The translations under genes and the position numbers were made by a program. The notes below the pieces were generated by a model, which was not told the DNA's origin, searched no databases, and saw only the letters and a program-made list of their open reading frames with translations. 16,224 nucleotides of DNA from a bacterium (GTDB lineage Bacteria > Verrucomicrobiota > Kiritimatiellia > UBA8416), in the NCBI GenBank assembly GCA_020048935.1, contig JAIFLS010000147.1:1-16224 (forward strand), in the 5' to 3' direction. Shown here one piece after another: positions 6,992 through 16,177 of this stretch. Position 1 is the first letter of the stretch; each line of letters opens with the position of its first letter.

Positions 6992-8763
6992 AACGCCGGG
7001 ATTGGTTACCTGAACCTGACGGGATCGATGGCGGGCACGTGCTCGCCGCCACCTTGGCCGCTGTCATTTCGATCATGGCGCACGGCTGCCTGGCCTTTAT
7101 CGCCTCGCGTATTGATATGGATTTCTTCTCCCGCCTGGCGAATCAGGCGCCGCCGCGCGAGCATCCGGCCATGCAACTGGGAAGCGTTGATCTCTCGGAT
7201 ACGGTCCAGGCACGGGTGTTGACCGCCTTGCGTGAACTGGGTCAGGCGGCGGCACCCGATGTGACCAAGTCGGTTGACGATTTGCAGGTCGCGCCCGAAG
7301 TCGGTCTTACCGATCCGCCTGCGCTCACCGAGCTTGTCGAAACGCCGCTGGAGTTGGCGGGGGTGTCCGAGCCGGAGCTGGCTCCGCCGGGGGATGCCTG
7401 GATGCCCCGGCAGGAGATCCTCGCGGTCGAGACCGTGGCGGTAGGGGGCGAGATTGCCGGGCTTGAGCGTCGGCTGATTCCGGACATCGAGCGGGTTCCG
7501 ACTGCTCCCGACATCGTGCTGCCGGCCAGCGCGGAGCAGGCTGGAACGGTCCCGCAGGGCGCGTTCCCGCTGAAGGCACCGCCCGCCTCCCGGTCTCTGC
7601 GTGAGGCGATCGGAGATCCGTCGCGTGCCGCCGTGACGGAACATGCGCCGGTGATTGCATCGGTTAAAGACGATCGCGAGCGGTTCGAGGAGACGCCGGA
7701 GGACATTACCGATATCGAACCGGTCGATCGCGTGCTGAGAGCGCGGGTGGATATTTTCACCGACCGTCGTGACCGCGATTATGCCTATTTCCGCCTGGTG
7801 ATCGAGCGGGTCGGGGAAGAGGTGTTGCCGACGCTCCCGAAGGATATGCTGCTCGTGCAGGATTCCTCGGCTAGCATGGCCGAGCAACGCCTTTACTTCA
7901 GTCGCGAGGCCATGCGGCGAGCGTTGGCCGCTATCGGCCCGGCGGACCGCTTCAATGTCGCTGCCTTTGCCGACCGCACGGCTTTCTGTTTTCCTGACTG
8001 GGTGACGAAGACACCCGAAACCCTCGCGCAGGCCGAAGCCTTCATCAACGCGATGGTTTCCGCCGGTAATACCGACCTTTACGCCTCGATGCAGGACCTG
8101 CTGAAGGTGGAACGGCAGCCTGGACGCCCGGTGGTCGCCTTTGTCCTGACCGACGGCTTGGTGAACAAGGGCTTGATGGACAGCACGGAGATCATCGGCG
8201 CCTTCACGCGGCAGAACCTGGGGCAGGTCTCGATCTTCACGATGGGTGTCTCGGCACAGGCCAACCGCTACCTGATTGACTTGCTGAGCTACTGCAACGG
8301 CGGCACCTCCGAGGTGATCGAGTCCGGACGGTGGGATATCCCGGTGGCGGTTGAAGCGGTCATGAAGGGTATCCAGCGCCCGGTGCTTTCGGATCTGACC
8401 TTGCGGTTCGGTGCCGACTCCTCGGTGCAAGTCTATCCACGGCACCTTGGTAACCTTTACCTGGACCGTCCGCTGGTGCTGTACGGGCGCTACCCCCGTG
8501 CGGAACCGAAGCTGGTGTTCCAGGCGCTCGGGCAGGCGGGTCAGACCCGCTGCGACATGATCTTTGATCTGCCGCTGAACGCCGCCGCTGCGGGGATTAC
8601 CAGCGGCGATGCCGCCATTCGTGAATCGTGGGCGCAGCAGAAGATCTACCACCTGCTGGGCGAGTATGCCCGCAGCCGCGACAACGAGATCCTGCGCGAT
8701 CTCCGACAGACCGGGCGTGATTACGGGGTGACGGTCCCTTACCGGCGCGTGCTTGGCTTCTAG
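6955..8763 (+). CDS. Membrane-anchored VWA-domain protein with TonB/TolA-like helix
   Basis: A 602-residue protein: short N-terminus, one membrane helix at about 29-51, a Pro/Ala/acidic linker to about 250, then a VWA domain. The MIDAS metal site is complete: DSSAS (Asp303, Ser305, Ser307), Thr373 in AGNTDLY, and Asp400 in LTDG. The helix contains S39-I-M-A-H43-G, the S-x3-H pattern that TonB and TolA use to engage ExbB/ExbD and TolQ/TolR. The expected topology is N-in, with the VWA domain in the periplasm. The start is uncertain. ATG 6955 has GGAG five bases upstream, and ATG 6979 has GAGGG (6970-6974) and would shorten the protein by eight residues. Either overlaps the TPR gene. Being last in the exbB-exbD-TPR operon, it holds the place of TonB/TolA. 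Its ligand is unknown. Confidence 0.87.
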   Translation: MGGESEGAMANVERRDWLPEPDGIDGGHVLAATLAAVISIMAHGCLAFIASRIDMDFFSRLANQAPPREHPAMQLGSVDLSDTVQARVLTALRELGQAAAPDVTKSVDDLQVAPEVGLTDPPALTELVETPLELAGVSEPELAPPGDAWMPRQEILAVETVAVGGEIAGLERRLIPDIERVPTAPDIVLPASAEQAGTVPQGAFPLKAPPASRSLREAIGDPSRAAVTEHAPVIASVKDDRERFEETPEDITDIEPVDRVLRARVDIFTDRRDRDYAYFRLVIERVGEEVLPTLPKDMLLVQDSSASMAEQRLYFSREAMRRALAAIGPADRFNVAAFADRTAFCFPDWVTKTPETLAQAEAFINAMVSAGNTDLYASMQDLLKVERQPGRPVVAFVLTDGLVNKGLMDSTEIIGAFTRQNLGQVSIFTMGVSAQANRYLIDLLSYCNGGTSEVIESGRWDIPVAVEAVMKGIQRPVLSDLTLRFGADSSVQVYPRHLGNLYLDRPLVLYGRYPRAEPKLVFQALGQAGQTRCDMIFDLPLNAAAAGITSGDAAIRESWAQQKIYHLLGEYARSRDNEILRDLRQTGRDYGVTVPYRRVLGF

Positions 8764-8828
8764 TGCCCATGCTGCGGCAACCGAAACGGTGGATAATGAC
8801 AACAACAAAGGCCAGACGAAGATGCGGC

Positions 8829-8852
8829 AAGGAGGACAAGGCGCAGCGCCTC
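8829..8852 (+). promoter_or_regulatory. Shine-Dalgarno with hairpin spacer for the DHH gene
   Basis: AAGGAGG (8829-8835) is the best ribosome-binding site near the DHH gene but ends 17 nt before the ATG at 8853, which is too far. Between them lies GGCGCAGCGCC (8840-8850), a 4-bp stem with a CAG loop. If folded, it leaves only ACAA and TC, an effective gap of about 6 nt. Phage T4 gives precedent for hairpins that bring a distant SD close to the start. This is an inference from sequence. Confidence 0.45.
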
Positions 8853-9872
8853 ATGTCGGTACTGAAGGACAAGCGTACGCTGCTGATCGTGATGCAGGAC
8901 TTTCCCGACCCGGACGCCATCGGGGCCGCAGCGGCCTTGCGCGAGCTGGCGCGCAGCTTGGGCGATGTAACCACGACGCTGGCCTGCGGCGGTTTTGTCA
9001 GTCGGGCCGAGAACCGGGCCCTGTTGAAATATCTCGGGCTGAATGTGCAGTCGATGACGAACACGCCGCCGCAGAATTTTGACTGTATCGCGCTGGTGGA
9101 TACGCAGCCGGGGGCGGGAAACAACGCGCTTGATCCGCTGGTGGTTCCTGACATTGTGGTCGATCACCATCCGATCCGCCCGCTGACACGCAAAGCGGCT
9201 TTCTTCGATGTGCGCAAGCGCTATGGAGCCACCTCATCGATATTCCAGGAATACATGCAATGCGCGGGCGTCCCGATCCCGGTTCCGCTGGCGACCGCGC
9301 TGCTCTACGGCATCCGCTCGGATACGGCCGATTTCGGGCGCGAGGCCACGCAGGCGGATATCAATGCCTTCCTGGCTCTCTATCCCTCGTCGAACAAGCG
9401 GATGCTGGGGCGCATCGCCATGGCGCGCGTTCCGCGCGCCTACTTCAGGACGATTGCCGCCGCGCTCACGCGCGCGCAATCCGCCGGTGAGTGCGTGTTC
9501 ACGAACCTGGGTAAGGTTGATAGTCCCGATATCGTCTCGGAAGTCGCCGATCTGCTGCTGCGCGACGAGGAAACCACCTGGGCGCTGGTGCTTGGTGTAC
9601 ACTGCGACGAACTGCTGATCTCCGTGCGCTCTTCAGACGTCAGCGCGGATGCGGGCAAGTTGATGCATCACCTTGTCGGCAAGCTGGGCAGTGGCGGTGG
9701 TCACACGGCCATGGCCGGTGGCCAGATCCCGGTGGATGAAAATGACACCGCGCTTGTCGACACGCTTGCCGATACCGTGATCCGTCGTTTCCTGAAGAAG
9801 CTCGGCGCGAGGCGCTCCGACCTGCACATGCTGCTCGAAGGGCGGGCAGCAACCGCCGCTGCCGCCGAGTAG
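8853..9872 (+). CDS. DHH/DHHA1 phosphoesterase (NrnA-like)
   Basis: A 339-residue cytoplasmic protein of the DHH superfamily. NrnA-type members degrade nano-RNA or cyclic-dinucleotide products and dephosphorylate pAp with manganese. Motif I is DFPDPDAIG (about residues 16-24), motif II the VDT of ALVDTQPG, motif III VVDHHPI, and the DHHA1 domain ends in GSGGGHTAMAGG. The usual first metal-ligand His of motif I (H-x-x-P-D) is Gln here. Start choice: in-frame GTG 8763, ATG 8769 and ATG 8796 would extend the protein, but they lack a good ribosome-binding site, and codons before about 8823 (ATA, ACA, AGA, CGA) are unlike the G/C-ending codons of the gene. Start 8853 also puts DPD where family members have it. 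It lies 89 bp after the VWA gene and may be co-transcribed. Exact substrate is not determinable. Confidence 0.85.
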   Translation: MSVLKDKRTLLIVMQDFPDPDAIGAAAALRELARSLGDVTTTLACGGFVSRAENRALLKYLGLNVQSMTNTPPQNFDCIALVDTQPGAGNNALDPLVVPDIVVDHHPIRPLTRKAAFFDVRKRYGATSSIFQEYMQCAGVPIPVPLATALLYGIRSDTADFGREATQADINAFLALYPSSNKRMLGRIAMARVPRAYFRTIAAALTRAQSAGECVFTNLGKVDSPDIVSEVADLLLRDEETTWALVLGVHCDELLISVRSSDVSADAGKLMHHLVGKLGSGGGHTAMAGGQIPVDENDTALVDTLADTVIRRFLKKLGARRSDLHMLLEGRAATAAAAE

Positions 9873-9925
9873 TGGTTACAGCACACTTGTTTATAACTTG
9901 GCCATTTTGACTCAGTTTTCGGTGG

Positions 9926-9998
9926 ACGACTACGGCGACGACTACGGATTACGATTCGATCTTACACACGCGTCAACCGTAGTCGTCGCCGTTGTCGT
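9926..9998. repeat. Large inverted repeat with 22-bp arms
   Basis: The arm 9926-9947 and the arm 9977-9998 are reverse complements at 21 of 22 positions, separated by 29 nt. Each arm is itself a tandem of an 11-12-mer, GACGACTACGGC with one change in the outer unit of the right arm. It lies 53 bp after the DHH gene stop. As RNA it would form a very stable hairpin, so it may act as a 3' end processing or termination signal, although no clear T-run follows. It may instead be a mobile palindromic element. Confidence 0.8.
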
Positions 9999-10083
9999 TT
10001 TCCGTTCTCACGTCCCCAAAAGTTACCAACCTGTTTTCGCCCGGCCCCCGGGTGGTCGGCTTGCCTGTAACTTCAATTCATTT

Positions 10084-10170
10084 CAACGCCCAACAACCAA
10101 CATCGAACGCCCAATAATCCAAGGAAATGCTCCCCAACTTGGGTGTTGGTTGTTAGATGTTCGATTCGAT
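10084..10170. repeat. Dispersed intergenic repeat, AACGCCCAAYAAYC type
   Basis: Two direct copies of AACGCCCAACAACC / AACGCCCAATAATCC (10085-10098 and 10106-10120) are followed by an inverted counterpart, so that AACAACCAACA (10092-10102) pairs perfectly with 10144-10154, plus a CCCAA/TTGGG inner stem. I recognise this kind of sequence as a recurrent non-coding repeat in PVC genomes, where it is often mis-annotated as short proteins; that is memory, not a search. A related fragment lies at 3268-3285. Around it, the rest of the 508-bp gap (9873-10380) shows no supported gene. No convincing promoter or heat-shock operator for clpB was found there. Confidence 0.6.
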
Positions 10171-10380
10171 TTTTCTCCAGTTACCCATTCGTTATTGGGG
10201 CGGGCCCTGATAATGGAGACAATATGGCGCTTTCAAGAGGGTGTTTTGGCGGCATGTTATTGCGTCAGTATGTCTCTGTATTGCGCCAGTAAGCGTGAAA
10301 ACCATCCGGTTTACCGCATTCTGGGCGTTTGGCATGGGTGATGCTTGGTTTGTTGGCAGGATTCGGAAAGGAGTTTTGTT

Positions 10381-12981
<2,601 letters not shown>

Positions 12982-13703
12982 AAACCGGGTCGATGAAGAC
13001 GGGCGGGTGGACGTAGATCGGGTCGATCAGACCGGGTGCAACGCCTTGGCGGTAGCGTTCGAGTGCCAGGCGTCCGATGTCGGCGGCGTCCGGCAAGCGG
13101 TCTCCGCGGATCAGAGTAGCCGACGGCGGGACGATCTGCTCCAGGGTGGGGCCGATGCGCGACCAGTCCGGCGTGGCGACCAGCAGTCCGGGCGTGTCCA
13201 GCAACGGCGAGGCCTCCGCGATCGCAATTACGCGCGGTTCGGGGCGGTTGCCGTTCTCTTCGGCGCGCGAGAACTCCAGTAGCCAGAGGCGCTCGCGACG
13301 GGCGTCGCCGATGACCATGACGGGGCGACCGCCGACGTCGCGGTTGATGCCGGCGGCGATGGCCTCGGCACTGCAGATGCCGATAACGGGAGTCTTTCCC
13401 GGCAAGGCCAGCGCCAGGATGGCGGCGGCGGATATCCGCAGTCCGGTGAAATTGCCGGGGCCGAGCCCGACGGCATAGAGCGAGATATCGGCGAGGGTGA
13501 GGTTGCCATCGGCGATGACGCTGCGGATATCGTCCAGCAGGCTGCCCGTCTCGCCCTTGGTGGCGGGACGGCGGCTGGCGGCGATGACACGGTCGCCGTC
13601 GAGCAGGGCGACGGAGACTTGCGCGGTGGAGGAATCGACGGCAAGGATGATGGTGCACATGCGAGGCAACATACGCGGGGACCGGATGGATGGCAAGGCG
13701 AAT

Positions 13704-13768
13704 GTAGGACAGGCACCTTGTCAGTCCTGCCGGGCAAAAGGTGCATGGCATCTGTCTTATGCCCGGCA
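13704..13768. repeat. REP-like palindrome cluster (GTAG type)
   Basis: GTAG (13704-13707) is followed directly by the hairpin GACAGG-CAC-CTTGTC (13708-13722, one G-T pair). The next 46 nt hold two interleaved inverted repeats: GCACCTT (13713-13719) with AAGGTGC (13738-13744), and TGCCGGGCA (13728-13736) with TGCCCGGCA (13760-13768). Such packing of palindromes is unlikely by chance. It is upstream of tsaB and non-coding on both strands. Confidence 0.5.
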
Positions 13769-13807
13769 TTCCGGCTGAAGGGCATGTTGATTTATTCCAC
13801 GAGCGGC

Positions 13808-13924
13808 ACGGGAGGGACGCCGTCCTCGGCGTCCGATGTGCATGAGAAGGTGAATGGCGAAGCCTTTCTTGAAAAGCAGCGTGGTTAGACGGGCGTTCGG
13901 ACAGCGAGACGCTGTCCCTCCCGT
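13808..13924. repeat. REP-like inverted hairpin doublet (GGAG type)
   Basis: Copy one (13808-13836, plus) and copy two (13897-13924, minus) both start ACGGGAGGGAC. Each runs into a 7-bp hairpin: GGACGCC-loop-GGCGTCC at 13815-13834, and GGACAGC-loop-GCTGTCC at 13899-13917. The stems differ at two base pairs and both changes are compensatory. GGAG directly precedes each palindrome. The outer arms ACGGGAGGGAC and GTCCCTCCCGT are perfect reverse complements. Layout and size parallel the doublet at 3286-3416, but the sequence family is different. With the cluster at 13704-13768 it fills most of the 317-bp gap between tsaB and the pseudopilin gene. Confidence 0.7.
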
Positions 13925-13977
13925 TGTGTACCCATATTTTCCTGTACAAGCGTTGGCGATGAAATTAGATTGGAATC

Positions 13978-14865
13978 ATGAAAAACAAAAATTTCGGTTT
14001 CACGCTCATGGAGTTGCTGGTGGTCATCGTGATTATCGGGATTCTTGCAACACTGCTGTTCCCGGTCTTCGGGCGGGTGCAGGAAAACGGACGGGAAGTA
14101 AAATGTGCCAGCAACCTGCGCCAGTTGCACACGGCCGCCATGTCTTTTGTCAATAGCAGCGGGGGACTGCTACCGCGTGCGGCGTCGGCGAAAGTCTGGA
14201 AGTATGACGAGGCGACTGGGCAATATGGTTTTTCCTGGCAAACCGGTTGGGTGGCGTCGCATCCGATGACCAATACCAGTATGAAGTCCTACTGGTGGAA
14301 CGAGGGTGGATCGAACGGTACCTACTGTATCCAAGAAGGCACTTTATTCCCGTATCTGGGTGATGCCGGTGACGAGTCGGTCTATGTATGCCCGACCATG
14401 CTGCGCAGGGCTCGGGAAGTGTTCAGCGACGAGCGGAGCAACGTCACCCGCAGCTACGGAATGAACATGGATCTGAGTTATGTGGCGTATAGCGATATCG
14501 ACGGGATTTCGCGCAAAATTCTGTTTGCCGATCAGGGGTTTGATCAGATGAGTGTTGGCGGCATTAATGCGCTCCAGTATCTTAGTAACACGGCTGATGC
14601 AACCAGAGACCCGGATCCAAGTGCCGGGGCAGAGTTAACTCAGCGTTTTTTCCGTGGTATTGACGGCAGCATCGACTTTAAACGGCAAAGCACGAGCCAT
14701 GCGGACACCCGCGAATATCTCGGTGAGCTGCACGGCCGCAAGCCGGGCGCGAATACCGGAATGGCTAATGCGATCTTCGCGGATGGGCATGTCGAGAGGG
14801 TCGGCTACGTCAATACTACGAATGTTTGCAGTGGGAATTGGGAATACGGGACCGTGCCGCAGTGA
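13978..14865 (+). CDS. Pseudopilin-like protein with prepilin signal and DGH C-terminus
   Basis: A 295-residue protein with a type IV prepilin/PulG leader: MKNKNFG cut after Gly7, then FTLMELLVVIVIIGILATLL with Glu at +5 (Glu12) and a hydrophobic helix. The body is mixed polar and aromatic; near the end ANAIFADGHVERVGY matches the H-X9-DG-type C-terminus of DUF1559-like proteins that are abundant in PVC bacteria. Such proteins are thought to be exported by type II/IV pilus-like machinery, but their roles are mostly unknown. No strong ribosome-binding site precedes the ATG (only a weak GGAA), yet the signal sequence fixes the start. Its TGA overlaps the GTG of cbiR. No pilus assembly gene is nearby. 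Confidence 0.88.
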   Translation: MKNKNFGFTLMELLVVIVIIGILATLLFPVFGRVQENGREVKCASNLRQLHTAAMSFVNSSGGLLPRAASAKVWKYDEATGQYGFSWQTGWVASHPMTNTSMKSYWWNEGGSNGTYCIQEGTLFPYLGDAGDESVYVCPTMLRRAREVFSDERSNVTRSYGMNMDLSYVAYSDIDGISRKILFADQGFDQMSVGGINALQYLSNTADATRDPDPSAGAELTQRFFRGIDGSIDFKRQSTSHADTREYLGELHGRKPGANTGMANAIFADGHVERVGYVNTTNVCSGNWEYGTVPQ

Positions 14866-15653
14866 AGTCGCGCTTCCCGTTCCGTCTGGGGACCACCTCC
14901 TACATCATTCCTGACGACATCCTGCCGAATATCCGCTATCTGGCTGGCAAGGTTGATGATGTCCAGTTGATCCTCTTCGAGTCCGACGAGCTCTCGAACC
15001 TGCCGCCTGCGCATGTGATCGCCGAACTGGCGGCGATCGGACGGGGTGAGAATCTGACCTATACGGTGCATTTCCCTCTGGATGTGTGGCTGGGGGCGGC
15101 GGATGAGCTGGAGCGTGTGCAATCGGTGGACAAGTGCCGCCGGATCATTGACCTCTGCCGGCGGCTGGACGTCCGGACCTATGCGCTGCATCTGGCCCCG
15201 GCGGATCCCGATGACAGGGGGGAACTGCCGGCGGCGAACATGACGGGCTGGCTGAAGTCCTGCGGAACGTCGCTGGCGGTGTTGTGTGCTGAATTGGAAT
15301 CGTCTCGCCAGTTGTGCGTGGAGACGCTGGCCTACCGGTTTGATGTGGTGGACGAATTGCTGGAGACGCATGACCTCGGGGTTTGCCTGGACATCGGTCA
15401 CCTGCTGCTTGGCGGGCGCGATGTCGAGGCGCATCTGGCAAAGTATGCCGGACGCCTGCACCTGATGCACATCCACGGGGTGCGCGAGGACCGCGACCAT
15501 CAGTCGCTGCGCTACCTGGATCCGGATCTGCTGGCGGCGGCGGTGCGGCAGATGTCGGATACGGCTGTGCGGCCGCGCGTGATGACTGTGGAGGTCTTTT
15601 GCGAGGCGGACTTCAAGGAGTCGATGGAGGTGCTGGTTGATCACCAATCATAA
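14862..15653 (+). CDS. cbiR: Cobamide-remodelling phosphodiesterase CbiR
   Basis: A 263-residue TIM-barrel protein of the AP-endonuclease-2/sugar-phosphate-isomerase-like fold. CbiR, characterised from Akkermansia, hydrolyses the phosphodiester of the nucleotide loop of cobamides, releasing a cobinamide-phosphate form so that the lower ligand can be replaced. Recognised segments are FRLGTTSYIIPDDILPNIRY at the N-terminus, VQLILFESDE, TVHFPLDVWLG, GVCLDIGHLLLGG and LHLMHIHGVREDRDHQSL; the His, Asp and Glu residues in these are likely metal ligands. I place the start at GTG 14862, overlapping the preceding stop (GTGA), because homology begins within a few residues of it; a TTG at 14826 would add twelve unlikely residues. 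The 3' end overlaps cobU by 17 bp. The partner gene strongly supports the call. Confidence 0.88.
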   Translation: MKSRFPFRLGTTSYIIPDDILPNIRYLAGKVDDVQLILFESDELSNLPPAHVIAELAAIGRGENLTYTVHFPLDVWLGAADELERVQSVDKCRRIIDLCRRLDVRTYALHLAPADPDDRGELPAANMTGWLKSCGTSLAVLCAELESSRQLCVETLAYRFDVVDELLETHDLGVCLDIGHLLLGGRDVEAHLAKYAGRLHLMHIHGVREDRDHQSLRYLDPDLLAAAVRQMSDTAVRPRVMTVEVFCEADFKESMEVLVDHQS

Positions 15654-16176
15654 GGTCTTGCTGGTAACGGGGGGCGGACGCAGCGGCAAGAGCCGCTATG
15701 CGCTGGCGCGGGCGTCGGCCTATGGCCGCAAGGGCTTCGTGGCGACGGCGGAAGCGTTCGACGACGAGATGCGGCTACGTATTGCCAAGCATCAGGCCGA
15801 ACGCGGCGATACGTTCCGCACGGTCGAGTCACCCGTCGCCCTGGCGGAGGGCATCCGCTCGCTGGCTGGCCAGGTCGATGTCGTGGTGGTTGACTGCCTG
15901 ACCGTCTGGCTCGGCAACCTGATGCACAAGCAGGCACCGATGATCGACGGGATTCACGATGCCCTCGCGCATTTGCTCGACCTGCTGGCCGATCCGCCAC
16001 TGGATGTGATCCTGGTGACCAACGAAGTCGGGCTCGGTATCATTCCGGGCGATGCCATGACGCGTGAGTACCGGGATCTGGCCGGTATCATGAACCAGCG
16101 GGTGGCGGCGGTCGCCGCTGAAGTCGTGCTGGTGGTTTGCGGCCTGCCGCTGGTGCTGAAGCAAGGAGGGACTTGA
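15637..16176 (+). CDS. cobU: Adenosylcobinamide kinase / cobinamide-phosphate guanylyltransferase
   Basis: Cytoplasmic bifunctional enzyme that phosphorylates adenosylcobinamide and transfers GMP from GTP to give adenosylcobinamide-GDP for CobS. The 179 residues are normal length. The P-loop is GGGRSGKS (12-19), where many homologues have GGARSGKS. EAFDDEMRLRIAKHQAER (39-56) covers the region of the guanylylated His of Salmonella CobU (His46), VVVDCLTVWLGNL is the Walker B-type strand, and VTNEVGLGIIP and MNQRVAAVA complete the C-terminal signature. The start is a TTG at 15637 with GGAGG at 15626-15630, 6 nt away. No other start lies before the P-loop, so the rare TTG is well supported. It overlaps cbiR by 17 bp, implying coupled expression. 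Confidence 0.96.
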   Translation: MITNHKVLLVTGGGRSGKSRYALARASAYGRKGFVATAEAFDDEMRLRIAKHQAERGDTFRTVESPVALAEGIRSLAGQVDVVVVDCLTVWLGNLMHKQAPMIDGIHDALAHLLDLLADPPLDVILVTNEVGLGIIPGDAMTREYRDLAGIMNQRVAAVAAEVVLVVCGLPLVLKQGGT

Positions 16177-16177
16177 A

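Noticed and set aside
7006..8808. 600-codon open frame on the minus strand across the VWA gene
   Set aside because: It mirrors the VWA gene, whose domain motifs, signal anchor and operon position are clear. The opposite frame is low in complexity, rich in Arg, His and Gln, and shows no family motif.
9898..10341. 147-codon frame with TTG start in the gap before clpB
   Set aside because: It is spanned by two palindromic repeats, and its translation is that of repeat units found in gaps, so I treat it as non-coding.
10200..10380. CIRCE or sigma-32 promoter for clpB
   Set aside because: I looked for TTAGCACTC/GAGTGCTAA and CTTGAA with CCCCAT-type elements and found no convincing match.
13924..13950. 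Imperfect TTGTGTAC / GTACAAG inverted repeat before the pseudopilin gene
   Set aside because: Short, with an unpaired base, and not aligned with a clear promoter; too weak to call an operator.
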